From the NCBI RefSeq assembly GCF_000826105.1, contig NZ_CCYK01000007.1, positions 124,001 to 188,000 of the forward strand: a stretch of DNA of 64,000 nucleotides. The letters are read 5' to 3'. The notes beneath the pieces are model-generated. The model did not search any database. It was not told the origin of the DNA and was given only the letters and a program-made list of their open reading frames with translations. The translations under genes and the position numbers were made by a program. Positions 34,569-43,801 of the stretch are shown piece after piece; the first letter of the stretch is position 1; every line of letters starts with the position of its first letter. The DNA is from Pseudomonas massiliensis. GTDB taxonomy: Bacteria > Pseudomonadota > Gammaproteobacteria > Pseudomonadales > Pseudomonadaceae.

Positions 34569-34721
34569 GGTGGCCAGCGAAGCTGGCGAACGGGGCCTGT
34601 GCATCGGAACCGGATTCGACAGCTTCGCTGTAACAAACGGTGGGAGCCAGCGAAGCTGGCGAACAGGGCCTGAAGTGCACCTTCCTTTGCGCCGACCTGA
34701 ATTCGGCAGCTTCGCTACCGC
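34569..34721. repeat. Two tandem REP doublets
   Basis: Forward arms GGTGGCCAGCGAAGCTGGCG (from 34569) and GGTGGGAGCCAGCGAAGC (from 34639) begin 70 bp apart; each is followed by GAAC-R-GGGCCTG and then an inverted arm (ATTCGACAGCTTCGCTG at about 34613; ATTCGGCAGCTTCGCT at 34701). The array fills the 168-bp gap between convergent genes and its end reaches the stop of the MFS gene. It is the largest REP array here. Confidence 0.75.
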
Positions 34722-35954
34722 CTACCCTGGGGTTTGCATATGATCACGCTTGGTCAGGCTGGGGAACAGCTTCATCCAGGCGCCGGTCACCACCAAGGTG
34801 CCGACCCCGCCGAGTACCACGGCGGGTACGGTACCGAACCAGTGAGCCGTCAGGCCGGATTCGAATTCCCCAAGCTGATTGGAGGCGCCAATGAACAGCC
34901 CATTGACCGCGCTGACACGCCCGCGCATCTCGTCTGGAGTTTCCAGTTGAACGAAGGCGCCACGGATCACCATGCTGATCATGTCTGCCGCGCCGAGCAC
35001 CGCGAGGGTGAGCAGGGAAAACCAGAACGAGGTCGACAGGCCGAAGGCAATGGTCGCCACGCCAAACACCCCCACCCCGGCGAACATGGTGCGGCCCACC
35101 TTGCGTTCGATCGGGAAGCGGGCCAGCCAGAACGACATCAAGAGCGCGCCCACCGCGGGGGCGGAGCGTAGCAAGCCTAAGCCCCAGGGCCCGGTGAGCA
35201 GGATGTCTCGCGCGAACACCGGCAGCAAGGCCGTAGCGCCGCCCAGCAGCACGGCGAACAGGTCCAGGGAGATGGCGCCAAGGATGTCAGGCCGACTGCG
35301 AATGAAGTGGATGCCGGCCATCAGCGACTGCAGGGTCGCGCGCCCTGTGGGCAATGGTATTTCGCGCTTGGGCAGGCTAAGCATCAGGCTCAGGGCCAGA
35401 ACGTAAAGCACAACGGTGGGGCCATATACCCAGATGCTGCCGAAGGCATAAAGAAAGCCCCCCAGTGCCGGTGCCACGATGGTGGCGGTCTGCATGGCCG
35501 ATGCCGAGGCCGCCACGGCGCGCGGGAACAGCGCTGCCGGGACGATATTGGGCAGCAACGCCTGGGTGGTGGGCATTTCGAACGCTCGCGCGCCGCCCAG
35601 GCAGAAGGCCAGGACGAAGATCATTTCGCGGCTGACGTTATCCGTGCCGCTGCCAATGACCAGCGCCAGGGCGACCAGCGCCTGCAAGGTCTGGCAGATG
35701 GCGGCGACCTTGCGCCGGTCGTAGCGGTCCGCCACATGCCCGGTGTGGAGCATGAACAGCACCCGTGGCGCGAACTCCACCAGCCCGACCAGGCCCAGGT
35801 CCAGCACGCTACCGGTGAGTTGATACAGGTGCCAGCCAATGGCGACAGTCAGCATCTGGAAACCGCTGGCGGTGCACACCCGAGCCAGCCAGAACGCCAG
35901 GAAGGGACGATGGTGACGCAACAGCCGAGGTGCTTCGCTAGCCATGAAAGGCAT
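34722..35954 (-). CDS. MFS transporter, DHA3/EntS-like
   Basis: 410 residues from ATG 35954 (MPFMASEAPRLLRHHRPFLAFW), preceded by GTGAGG; ATG 35945 is also possible, and the frame runs open to 36116 without support. About 12 membrane helices, with the motif-A-like loop TGHVADRYDRRKV between helices 2 and 3 and SAMQTATIVAPALGGFLYAFG in helix 5. The family includes siderophore and macrolide exporters. No substrate evidence from neighbours. It is divergent from cioA. Confidence 0.85.
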   Translation of the reverse strand: MPFMASEAPRLLRHHRPFLAFWLARVCTASGFQMLTVAIGWHLYQLTGSVLDLGLVGLVEFAPRVLFMLHTGHVADRYDRRKVAAICQTLQALVALALVIGSGTDNVSREMIFVLAFCLGGARAFEMPTTQALLPNIVPAALFPRAVAASASAMQTATIVAPALGGFLYAFGSIWVYGPTVVLYVLALSLMLSLPKREIPLPTGRATLQSLMAGIHFIRSRPDILGAISLDLFAVLLGGATALLPVFARDILLTGPWGLGLLRSAPAVGALLMSFWLARFPIERKVGRTMFAGVGVFGVATIAFGLSTSFWFSLLTLAVLGAADMISMVIRGAFVQLETPDEMRGRVSAVNGLFIGASNQLGEFESGLTAHWFGTVPAVVLGGVGTLVVTGAWMKLFPSLTKRDHMQTPG

Positions 35955-36115
35955 CTGCCTCACGAATGAAGAGGATAGGAGCCTATCATTTCTCTGTAAC
36001 AAAAAGTTGCTGCGTCTGCATAAAACCTGCCGTTTTCGTGGGGTGAGGCAATAGGTCACGCGGCACTGAACCACAGGGTAGACCCAAGTGAACGGGGCTA
36101 CGCTATGCGCAGTCA

Positions 36116-36129
36116 TTGACTTGGATCAA
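36116..36129. promoter_or_regulatory. ANR/FNR box upstream of cioA
   Basis: TTGAC-TTGG-ATCAA matches the ANR/FNR consensus TTGAT-N4-ATCAA at 9 of 10 positions and ends 35 bp before the cioA start. In P. aeruginosa the cyanide-insensitive oxidase genes are repressed by ANR at low oxygen, which fits a site this close to the gene. Confidence 0.75.
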
Positions 36130-36164
36130 TGCCGCATACCGTGCCGCCTGCCAGAGGAAACACT

Positions 36165-37598
36165 ATGTTCGGTTCAGAGGCGCTAGACCTCGCCCGCATC
36201 CAGTTCGCCTTCACCGTGTCCTTTCACATCCTGTTCCCGGCCATCACCATTGGCCTGGCGAGTTACCTGGCTGTGCTCGAGGGGCTCTGGCTGAAGACCC
36301 GCGACAGCGTCTATCGCGACCTGTACCACTTCTGGTCGAAGATCTTCGCCGTGAACTTCGGCATGGGGGTGGTTTCCGGCCTGGTCATGGCCTATGAGTT
36401 CGGCACCAACTGGAGCCGTTTCTCTGGTTTCGCCGGGGCCATTACCGGCCCGTTGCTCACCTACGAAGTCCTGACTGCCTTCTTCCTCGAAGCAGGCTTC
36501 CTGGGCGTCATGCTTTTTGGCTGGAACCGGGTCGGCCGTGGGCTCCACTTCTTCGCCACGGTCATGGTGGCCATCGGTACGCTGATTTCCACCTTCTGGA
36601 TCCTGGCGTCCAACAGCTGGATGCACACCCCGCAGGGGTACCAGATCGTCGATGGCCGGGTGGTGCCGGTAGACTGGTTCGCCGTCATCTTCAATCCCTC
36701 GTTCCCCTATCGTCTCGCGCACATGGCCACTGCCGCCTTCGTGGCCACGGCATTCTTCGTTGGCGCCTCGGCAGCCTGGCATCTGTTGCGTGGGCGCAAC
36801 AATCCGGCAGTGCGCAAGATGTTCTCCATGGCCATGTGGATGGCCCTGATAGTGGCGCCCGTGCAGGCCATGCTGGGTGACATGCATGGCCTCAATACGC
36901 TTGAACATCAGCCAGCCAAGATCGCGGCCATCGAAGGACATTGGGAAAACACCAATGACGAACCCACGCCCTTGATCCTGTTCGGTTTGCCCGACATGGA
37001 CGCGGAAACAACCCGCTTCGCGGTGGAAGTTCCCTACCTGGGCAGCCTGATCCTGACCCACAGCCTGGACAAGCAGATCCCGGCGCTCAAAAGCTTCCCC
37101 AAGGAGGACCGGCCCAACTCCACCATCGTCTTCTGGTCGTTCCGCATCATGGCCGGCCTGGGCATGCTGATGATCGCGATTGGCCTGTGGAGCCTGTGGC
37201 TGCGCTGGCGCGGAACGCTCTATGACAACCGCTGGTTCCATCGTGCCGCGCTCTATATGGGGCCTTCGGGGCTGATCGCGATACTGGCCGGGTGGTTCAC
37301 CACTGAGGTCGGTCGCCAACCCTGGGTGGTTTATGGCCTGCTGCGCACCGCCGATGCGTCGTCGAACCATGACGTAGGCCAGATGGGCTTTACCCTGGCC
37401 TTGTTCGTGCTCGTCTACTTCGCGGTGTTCGGCGTGGGCTTCGGTTACATGATGCGCCTGGTGCGCCGCGGGCCGGCCATCGCCGATCCCCACAGCCATG
37501 GTGGTCCGGGTCAGAAGCGTACGCCGGCGCGGCCGCTGTCCGCCGCTCATGAAGAAACCCCTGAAGACCACCACGCCATGTCGAACGAGAGGACCTGA
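36165..37598 (+). CDS. cioA: Cyanide-insensitive quinol oxidase subunit I
   Basis: 477 residues from ATG 36165 (MFGSEALDLARIQFAF) with GAGGA upstream; an earlier in-frame ATG at 36129 lacks this. Cytochrome bd-type subunit I with about nine helices. Visible family features are the His of VSFHILFPAITIGLASYL, MGVVSGLVMAYEFGTNW, SNSWMHTPQGY, and GWFTTEVGRQPWVVYGLLRT. The quinol-binding Q loop is of the short form that marks CioA. The enzyme reduces oxygen to water without pumping protons and tolerates cyanide. Likely regulated by ANR. Confidence 0.95.
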   Translation: MFGSEALDLARIQFAFTVSFHILFPAITIGLASYLAVLEGLWLKTRDSVYRDLYHFWSKIFAVNFGMGVVSGLVMAYEFGTNWSRFSGFAGAITGPLLTYEVLTAFFLEAGFLGVMLFGWNRVGRGLHFFATVMVAIGTLISTFWILASNSWMHTPQGYQIVDGRVVPVDWFAVIFNPSFPYRLAHMATAAFVATAFFVGASAAWHLLRGRNNPAVRKMFSMAMWMALIVAPVQAMLGDMHGLNTLEHQPAKIAAIEGHWENTNDEPTPLILFGLPDMDAETTRFAVEVPYLGSLILTHSLDKQIPALKSFPKEDRPNSTIVFWSFRIMAGLGMLMIAIGLWSLWLRWRGTLYDNRWFHRAALYMGPSGLIAILAGWFTTEVGRQPWVVYGLLRTADASSNHDVGQMGFTLALFVLVYFAVFGVGFGYMMRLVRRGPAIADPHSHGGPGQKRTPARPLSAAHEETPEDHHAMSNERT

Positions 37599-37601
37599 CC
37601 C

Positions 37602-38609
37602 ATGGGCATCGATCTATCGCTTATCTGGGCTGTGATCATCATCTTCGGCGTCATGATGTACGTGGTGATGGATGGCTTCGACCTGGGCATCGGGATTCTT
37701 TTCCCCTTCACGCCCAAGGAGCATGACCGCGACGTGATGATGAACACGGTCGCGCCAGTCTGGGACGGCAACGAAACCTGGCTGGTGCTGGGCGGGGCAG
37801 GGCTGTTCGCGGCCTTCCCCCTGGCTTACTCGGTGGTGCTGTCCGCGCTCTACATCCCCTTGATCCTGATGCTGATCGGACTGATTTTCCGCGGAGTGGC
37901 TTTCGAGTTCCGCTTCAAGGCCAAGGTGGACAAGCGCCATATCTGGGACAAGGCCTTCATCGGCGGCTCGTTGCTGGCTACCTTCTCCCAGGGCGTTGCC
38001 CTGGGGGCCTATATCGATGGCATCAAGGTAGCCGGACGCGCCTACGCCGGTGGCCCCTTCGACTGGCTAACGCCCTTCTCGCTCTTCTGCGGCCTGGGCC
38101 TGATCGCCGCCTATGCCATGCTCGGCTGCGCCTGGCTGATCATGAAGACCGAAGGGGCGCTGCAAGAGCGCATGCATCAGTTGGGCAAGCCCCTGACTTT
38201 CGTGCTGCTGGGCTTCGTCGCCGTGGTCAGCATCTGGACACCCTTGGCCCACAGTGACATCGCGGCTCGCTGGTTCACCCTGCCGAACCTGTTCTGGTTC
38301 CTGCCGGTGCCTATCCTGGTGGTGGTCGCGACCCTCGGGCTGCTCCGGGCAGTAGCCCGCAAGGCTCACTACACGCCGTTCCTGCTGACCCTTTTGCTGA
38401 TCTTCCTGGGCTACAGTGGCCTGGGCATCAGTCTGTGGCCCCACATCATTCCTCCAGCCGTAAGCATCTGGGACGCCGCCTCGCCGCCCCAGAGCCAGGG
38501 GTTCGTGCTGGTGGGCACGCTCTTCATCCTGCCATTCATCCTAGGGTACACCTTCTGGAGCTACTACGTATTCCGCGGCAAGGTCACCACCGAAGATGGC
38601 TATCACTAA
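37602..38609 (+). CDS. cioB: Cyanide-insensitive quinol oxidase subunit II
   Basis: 335 residues, eight to nine membrane helices. CydB-family markers: MMYVVMDGFDLGIGILFPF at the N-terminus, PVWDGNETWLVLGGAGLFAAFP, RGVAFEFRFKA, and GYTFWSYYVFRGK at the end. It starts 3 bp after the cioA stop with GAGAGGACC as ribosome site, and forms the oxidase with CioA. A DUF2474 micro-gene follows. Confidence 0.95.
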   Translation: MGIDLSLIWAVIIIFGVMMYVVMDGFDLGIGILFPFTPKEHDRDVMMNTVAPVWDGNETWLVLGGAGLFAAFPLAYSVVLSALYIPLILMLIGLIFRGVAFEFRFKAKVDKRHIWDKAFIGGSLLATFSQGVALGAYIDGIKVAGRAYAGGPFDWLTPFSLFCGLGLIAAYAMLGCAWLIMKTEGALQERMHQLGKPLTFVLLGFVAVVSIWTPLAHSDIAARWFTLPNLFWFLPVPILVVVATLGLLRAVARKAHYTPFLLTLLLIFLGYSGLGISLWPHIIPPAVSIWDAASPPQSQGFVLVGTLFILPFILGYTFWSYYVFRGKVTTEDGYH

Positions 38610-38622
38610 GGAGGCCGCCGCC

Positions 38623-38769
38623 ATGGCTGAACCGTTGGAAACCAAGAAGCCCCTGTGGCAGCGCCTCGGCTGGCTGGCGCTGATCTGGGTCGCCAGCGTG
38701 GTCAGCCTGGGCCTGGTAGCCGGGCTGCTGCGCCTGCTGATGGCGGCGGCAGGCATGCGGAGTCATTGA
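38623..38769 (+). CDS. DUF2474 small membrane protein of the Cio oxidase
   Basis: 48 residues, starting at ATG 38623 with AAGGAGG 8 bases before it and only 13 bp after cioB. The sequence has the family form KPLWQRLGWLALIWVASVVSLG, one membrane helix (about residues 19-40) and a short basic end. DUF2474 peptides follow cioB in many proteobacteria and are probably a third subunit, like CydX in cytochrome bd, but that function is inferred from position and size. Confidence 0.85.
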   Translation: MAEPLETKKPLWQRLGWLALIWVASVVSLGLVAGLLRLLMAAAGMRSH

Positions 38770-38823
38770 GGGGGCGGGCCCTGCCGGGCAGCGACGCCTG
38801 GCCGAGCCCCTGCCAAACGCCGC

Positions 38824-38859
38824 TTCGAAAACCTGGTAGTTTGCCAGGTAGTTTTTGAA
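38824..38859. promoter_or_regulatory. Bulged inverted repeat before the gtr cassette
   Basis: TTCGAAAACCTGG (38824-38836) and CCAGGTAGTTTTTGAA (38844-38859) pair over both an inner (CCTGG/CCAGG) and an outer part, with a 3-base bulge and one mismatch. It lies 65 bp upstream of the gtrA start. It may be an operator or an RNA hairpin ending the cio transcript. Confidence 0.35.
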
Positions 38860-38924
38860 ACGCCCGACCGGTACTTTTGGACATTCAAGCGGGCTTGCCC
38901 GGATGTCTCGAAGGATCGTCGTTC

Positions 38925-39308
38925 ATGCCGAACCGCTACTCTGGTGAGCTGTTGCGCTACCTGTGCATTGGCATGGTCAATACCTGTCTTCATGCCAGCG
39001 TGTTCGCGCTTTCCTTGCAAGGGTTCGGCCTGCCCCAGGGCATGTCCAATCTGCTCGGTTTTTTGACGGCCGTCACTTTCAGTTATTTCGCCAATGCACG
39101 TTGGACTTTCCAAGCGCCAGTGTCGCTTGGACGCTATTTCTTGTTCACTGGCTTCATGGCCCTGCTTGCCTTTGCCCTCGGCCAGCTGGGGCAAGGGCTA
39201 GGCTGGCCCGCCCCGCTTACCTTTTGTCTGTTCAGCGGCATCAGCCTGCTGCTGGGGTTCGCCTTCGCCCGCGGAGTCGTATTCAAAGGGAAGATGGGTA
39301 AATGCTGA
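38925..39308 (+). CDS. gtrA: GtrA-like membrane protein
   Basis: 127 residues from ATG 38925 ([17 protein letters not shown]), with AAGGATCG as ribosome site. Four membrane helices, with the family pattern [38 protein letters not shown] and a basic end (ARGVVFKGK). GtrA proteins are thought to flip undecaprenyl-phosphate-linked glucose across the inner membrane in O-antigen glucosylation. It overlaps gtrB by 7 bp. Confidence 0.88.
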   Translation: MPNRYSGELLRYLCIGMVNTCLHASVFALSLQGFGLPQGMSNLLGFLTAVTFSYFANARWTFQAPVSLGRYFLFTGFMALLAFALGQLGQGLGWPAPLTFCLFSGISLLLGFAFARGVVFKGKMGKC

Positions 39309-40270
39309 TTTCCCTGGTAGTGCCCGTCTACAACGAAGAGCAAGCCATCGAGCTGTTCTACCAGGCCGTGGAACGCATGGCCGCCCAACGACCCTATCGG
39401 TTTGAAATTCTGTTCATCAATGATGGAAGCACCGACGACAGCGCCCAGGCGGTCGAGCGCCTAATGGGCAACAAGCTGGATGTGGTACTGGTGAACCTGA
39501 CCCGTAACTTTGGCAAGGAGTCGGCGCTGTTGGCAGGCCTGGAACACAGCCGTGGCGATGCGGTGATCCCCCTTGACGTGGACTTGCAAGACCCGGTTGA
39601 ACTCATTCCCGAGCTGATCGAGCGTTGGCAGCAGGGCGCCGATATCGTTTTGGCCAAGCGTGCCGACCGATCAACCGATGGGCTGCTCAAGCGTAAGACC
39701 GCCGGCTGGTTCTACAAATTGAACAATGCGATCAGCGACAACCGACTCGAAGAAAACGTAGGGGATTTCCGCCTGCTATCCCGCCGCACGGTCGAGCATA
39801 TCAAGGCGCTGCCCGAGCGTAACCTTTTCATGAAAGGGGTAATGCAATGGGTGGGCGGCCAAAGGGCGGTAGTGGAGTACACACGGCCGGAGCGCGTCGC
39901 GGGCACCAGCAAATTCAATGGCTGGAAATTGTGGAATCTGGCGCTGGAAGGCATCACTTCATTTTCTACCGTGCCGCTTAGAGTCTGGACCTACATTGGC
40001 GCCCTGGTTGCCCTGGGGGCCTTGATGTACAGCGCTTGGGTGGTGGTTTCAACCTTGCTCTGGGGCAACGAGGTGGCAGGTTATGCCTCGCTCATGGCGA
40101 CCCTGCTGTTCCTTGGCGGCGTGCAACTGATCGGTATTGGGGTATTGGGGGAATACATCGGCCGAATCTATGCTGAAGCCAAATCTCGGCCACGTTACCT
40201 CGTCGATAGCGTCATTCGTAACGAAGAGTCCGCGCAGCCAAACACGAAGAGAGAAGCGCATGATGCGTAA
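39302..40270 (+). CDS. gtrB: Bactoprenol glucosyltransferase GtrB (GT2 family)
   Basis: 322 residues. The N-terminal GT2 domain has [61 protein letters not shown] (metal-binding Asp-x-Asp-x-Gln-Asp) and VLAKRADRS. Two C-terminal membrane helices follow from about residue 230. GtrB moves glucose from UDP-glucose to undecaprenyl phosphate. Overlaps on both sides (7 bp with gtrA, 11 bp with the next gene) show one cassette. Confidence 0.92.
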   Translation: MLISLVVPVYNEEQAIELFYQAVERMAAQRPYRFEILFINDGSTDDSAQAVERLMGNKLDVVLVNLTRNFGKESALLAGLEHSRGDAVIPLDVDLQDPVELIPELIERWQQGADIVLAKRADRSTDGLLKRKTAGWFYKLNNAISDNRLEENVGDFRLLSRRTVEHIKALPERNLFMKGVMQWVGGQRAVVEYTRPERVAGTSKFNGWKLWNLALEGITSFSTVPLRVWTYIGALVALGALMYSAWVVVSTLLWGNEVAGYASLMATLLFLGGVQLIGIGVLGEYIGRIYAEAKSRPRYLVDSVIRNEESAQPNTKREAHDA

Positions 40271-41759
40271 CCGAAGCCTGCTGGCTAAAGTAACGGGCCA
40301 GCTGTTGTCGTCATGGCAGGCCGGGGGGTTCTTCCTGGCGGCCATGGGGCTCTACAGCCTGCCCCTCATACTGAATAACTACGCTTATATCGATGACACA
40401 ACGCGCGGCCTGACTGCTCACACTTATTGGACCCAAGAAGGTCGGGCCGTCGGCGATGTTCTCATGTACGCCCTGAGCATGACAGGGGCGGCCCCGGATC
40501 TTTTTCCCTTGACGCTTTTCGCTGGAATAGTGGCGATGGCGTATGGGATGGTGCGCCTCGCGCGGCACTGGTTTGGCCATCCCACCATGGCGCAGTGCGC
40601 GATTCTATTGCCGCTGTGGTTCAACCCTTACTACCTGCAACAGCTTTCCTACCACTATGACTGTTTCACCGTCAGCGTAGGTATAAGCCTGATGATGCTG
40701 GCTGTCAGTTTTCGGCATCGAGTCGGCTTGCTGCATTGGATAGTACCGTCATTGCTGGTCGCGGCGGGCATGGGTACCAACCAGATCACCTTGCATGTAT
40801 TTCTCGGCCTGGCCTGCGTGGATGTGCTTCAGCGGAGCCATGCGCGGCCCGGTCAGGCTTGTTCGTGGCAGTTGGTGCGCCATCATTTCAAGGTCGTGCT
40901 GTCGGCTTGCCTGCTTTATTTGCTCGTGTTCTACCCGATGATCGGGAACGACCGTGGCGGATTCATCCTACCCTCCGTCGCCGATTTGGGCGCACGCTTG
41001 GTAGCCATCCTCGAGCGTACCCTGAGCTTCATCAGCGTCAGCACTGCGCCTATTTTCATCGGCCTGGCGGCTCTCGCTTCGACAGGATGGGTGCTGTCGG
41101 TCAGGCAAGGGATACGGGCAAACGCTTCTGTGCGGGATAAAACCCTGTACCTGTTTATACATATGCTTTGCTTGATGGGGCTCGTGCTGGCGGTTCCAGG
41201 CATGCTTCTGTTCATAAGCGATCTCGAGAACAATCTGGGCGCTAGGGTACTGATAGGTGTTTCGCCATTGTTGGTAGGCCTTTTCTATCTCGCCTACATT
41301 GCTCTGGTACGCCTGCGTCTGGCCTTGGCGGGGCTGTTGTTTATTCCGCTTTTCGTCTTTTTGTCGTTTTCCTATGCCTATGGGCAGGTCATGCGCGATA
41401 AAAAGGACTTGGAAATTTTCAGCCGGGTAAGCGTAGCCACGGATTTACTGAGCCGGCCTGAGCTGCAACCGGCCAAAGTAGTTTTCATTGAGAATTACAA
41501 TACGGCACCGCCCATTTCGAAGTGCCTTCAGGATGTGCTGCCCGCCTTGGACTATGTCTTCGGTAATTACTACTGGCTACTTCCTGAGCAGCTGGCAAAA
41601 TGGGGCTTCGATGGGCAGGCAAGTCCAGAACGCATTTCCTTCGACGACGAGCCGGTTGTCGTCAAACCGTTCTACCGTATCTATCTCCATGATGGAAACG
41701 CGTACGTTCGCCTGGAACCGCTCAAGTCCGCGCCTGCCCTCGAGTGCGGTACGCAGTAA
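40260..41759 (+). CDS. Polytopic glucosyltransferase (GtrC-type, glucosyl transferase II)
   Basis: 499 residues from ATG 40260 (an ATG at 40263 is also possible). About ten membrane helices; the first loop has [23 protein letters not shown], with the paired acids typical of periplasmic polyprenyl-glucose-dependent transferases. A soluble tail of about 110 residues follows the last helix. In gtr cassettes this third gene attaches glucose to O-antigen and sets the serotype. Base composition is clearly lower in G+C than its neighbours (compare 41.3-41.6 kb), with more A/T-ending codons, a sign of transfer and of diversifying exchange. Confidence 0.82.
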   Translation: MMRNRSLLAKVTGQLLSSWQAGGFFLAAMGLYSLPLILNNYAYIDDTTRGLTAHTYWTQEGRAVGDVLMYALSMTGAAPDLFPLTLFAGIVAMAYGMVRLARHWFGHPTMAQCAILLPLWFNPYYLQQLSYHYDCFTVSVGISLMMLAVSFRHRVGLLHWIVPSLLVAAGMGTNQITLHVFLGLACVDVLQRSHARPGQACSWQLVRHHFKVVLSACLLYLLVFYPMIGNDRGGFILPSVADLGARLVAILERTLSFISVSTAPIFIGLAALASTGWVLSVRQGIRANASVRDKTLYLFIHMLCLMGLVLAVPGMLLFISDLENNLGARVLIGVSPLLVGLFYLAYIALVRLRLALAGLLFIPLFVFLSFSYAYGQVMRDKKDLEIFSRVSVATDLLSRPELQPAKVVFIENYNTAPPISKCLQDVLPALDYVFGNYYWLLPEQLAKWGFDGQASPERISFDDEPVVVKPFYRIYLHDGNAYVRLEPLKSAPALECGTQ

Positions 41760-41780
41760 CCGGTCGCCACAGGCGAAAGG

Positions 41781-42905
41781 CTATTTCCGCGCCCGCAACA
41801 CCACGAACTTGGGCGTGGCCGCCACCTGGTCCACGCCCCTGAACAGTCTGCCCAGCTTGGCGTGGTAGCCCAGGTGGCGATTGCCCACGATGTAGAGCGA
41901 GCCGCCTGCGACCAAGGCTTCCCGCGCCTGCTGGAACATGCGCCAGGCGAGGAAGTCACCGACTACCTGCTGTTGGTGGAAAGGTGGATTGCAAAGCACC
42001 ACGTCCAGCGAGGCCGGCGGCTGCCCGGCCAGGCCGTCGCCAGGGCGAATGTCTACTGGGCGCTCGCCCAGCGCAGCTTTCCAGTTTTCCCGGGCCGATT
42101 GCACGGCCATATAGGATTCATCGACCAAGGTGTAATCAGCGGCAGGGTTGTCCAGGGCGCTGAGGATTCCCAGCACCCCGTTCCCGCAGCCCAGGTCCGC
42201 TATCCGTGCCCGGCCCAGGCCGGTGGGCAAATGGGGCAGGAAGGCTCGGGTGCCGATGTCCAGGCCCTCGCGGCAGAACACATTGGCATGGTTGACCAGT
42301 TCGACGGGCGGATGGTCGAGCCGGTAGCGGGTAGGGTAGGGCGACTGGGCCTGTGGCCGGGGGTCGAAGGTGGCGGTTAGCAGCCGTGCCTTCTTCACCC
42401 CAAGGGAGGCTTGCACGGGGCCGATGTACTTGGCCAGCAAATCACCCGCGGCGCGCGGCAAGTGCTTGATCATGGCGCCAGCCACCACGCTGGCCCCTGC
42501 TTTCAGGTGAGCCTGCAGGCGAATCAGCTGGTCTTCCAGCAGCGCCAGGGTTTTTGGCACACGGATCAGTACGTGGTCGAACGCTCCCTGGAAGGGCTCG
42601 CTGGCAGGGCTCAGCGCCAGGGCGTCATGTGGCAGACCGTTGCCTGTCAGGTTCTTGCGCAAGGCCAGCGCGCCCAGGTGCGAGTCGCCACTGGTCACCA
42701 GCTCGAACCTGCCCAGCAAGCTGATGGCCAACGCGCCGAACCCATCGTTGAGCACCAGCACGCGGGCGGAGGCGGGCAGGTTGCGCTGGGCCAGGTCCGC
42801 CAGCAGGTAGTCGTCCGCCGCGTCGAAGGCATACAACGGCTCATTGGCCATTTCCGGCTGGCGAACCAGGTCGAGTTGGGCGAAGGCGTTGTCGAAACGG
42901 GGCAT
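41781..42905 (-). CDS. rlmG: 23S rRNA (guanine1835-N2)-methyltransferase
   Basis: 374 residues from ATG 42905 (MPRFDNAFAQLDLVRQP); the frame is open to 43154 inside the fpr gene but without support. As in RlmG/RsmC proteins there are two related domains: an N-terminal degenerate one, and a C-terminal class I methyltransferase with RIADLGCGNGVLGIL (SAM site) and VVLCNPPFHQQQ (catalytic N-P-P-F). The end YIVGNRHLGYHAKLGRLF is typical. Divergent from fpr, with 112 bp between. Confidence 0.93.
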   Translation of the reverse strand: MPRFDNAFAQLDLVRQPEMANEPLYAFDAADDYLLADLAQRNLPASARVLVLNDGFGALAISLLGRFELVTSGDSHLGALALRKNLTGNGLPHDALALSPASEPFQGAFDHVLIRVPKTLALLEDQLIRLQAHLKAGASVVAGAMIKHLPRAAGDLLAKYIGPVQASLGVKKARLLTATFDPRPQAQSPYPTRYRLDHPPVELVNHANVFCREGLDIGTRAFLPHLPTGLGRARIADLGCGNGVLGILSALDNPAADYTLVDESYMAVQSARENWKAALGERPVDIRPGDGLAGQPPASLDVVLCNPPFHQQQVVGDFLAWRMFQQAREALVAGGSLYIVGNRHLGYHAKLGRLFRGVDQVAATPKFVVLRARK

Positions 42906-43017
42906 GGCGGGCTCGGACAGGCAAAAAAAGCCGATTCTACGGGCTTTCCACACGGCGCGTCGGTGTTTGTCCGCGCCCGTTTGCGCCACACTAGGCGGCC
43001 TGTGACCTGGAGGCTCC

Positions 43018-43788
43018 ATGAGCGACGAGAAATTCACCCGCCAGCGCTTGCTGGAGGTGCATACCCTAACCCCGAACCTCTTTACCCTGCGTACCACCCG
43101 CGACCAGGGCTTTCGCTTCCAGGCAGGGCAGTTCGCGCGCCTGGGCGTGACCAAGGCTGACGGCAGCGTGGCCTGGCGTGCCTATTCCATGGTTTCGTCG
43201 CCCTATGACGAGCATCTGGAATTCTTCTCCGTGGTAGTACCGGGCGGCGAGTTCACCAGCGAGCTGTCGCGCTTGACCGTGGGTGATGAATTGCTGGTCG
43301 AAAAGCAGGCCTTCGGCTACCTGACACTGGACCGCTTCGCCGATGGGCAAGACCTTTGGCTGTTGGCGACCGGTACAGGCCTGGCACCCTTCTTGTCCAT
43401 CCTGCAAGGGTTCGAGGCCTGGGAGCGGTTCCAGCGGATCTTTCTGGTGTACAGCGCCCGTCATGGCCAGGACCTGGCCTATGGCGAGCTGATCGCCGGC
43501 CTGGAGCAGCGGGACTATCTGGCCGAACACGCCGGCAAGTTGCGCTTCATTCCCGCTGTCAGCCGCGAAGCCTGGCCCGGCGCGCTGCAGGGCCGCATCA
43601 CCGACCTGATTCGCAACGGCGAGCTGGAGCGCGCCGCTGGTGCCCAGCTGACGCCGGAACATTCGAGGGTGATGATCTGCGGCAACCCTGAGATGGTCGA
43701 CGAGACCCGCGCCCTGCTCAAGGCGCGAGGCATGAACCTGAGTCTGAGCCGCCGGCCCGGCGCGGTGGCCGTGGAAACCTACTGGTGA
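43018..43788 (+). CDS. fpr: Ferredoxin-NADP+ reductase
   Basis: 256 residues; TGGAGG precedes ATG. FAD-binding domain with RAYSMVSSPYDEHLEFF (R-x-Y-S), then GGEFTSELSRL, and NADP-binding domain with LLATGTGLAPFLSIL and ICGNPEMVDET; the chain ends VETYW, as in bacterial subclass I enzymes with an extended C-terminus. It exchanges electrons between NADPH and ferredoxin/flavodoxin and helps in oxidative stress. The FinR-type LysR regulator often beside fpr in Pseudomonas is not present here. Confidence 0.95.
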   Translation: MSDEKFTRQRLLEVHTLTPNLFTLRTTRDQGFRFQAGQFARLGVTKADGSVAWRAYSMVSSPYDEHLEFFSVVVPGGEFTSELSRLTVGDELLVEKQAFGYLTLDRFADGQDLWLLATGTGLAPFLSILQGFEAWERFQRIFLVYSARHGQDLAYGELIAGLEQRDYLAEHAGKLRFIPAVSREAWPGALQGRITDLIRNGELERAAGAQLTPEHSRVMICGNPEMVDETRALLKARGMNLSLSRRPGAVAVETYW

Positions 43789-43801
43789 ACCGCGACGGTC
43801 A

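Noticed and set aside
38925..41759. Prophage remnant
   Set aside because: The gtr cassette is often phage-borne, but there are no integrase, structural or attachment sequences near it.
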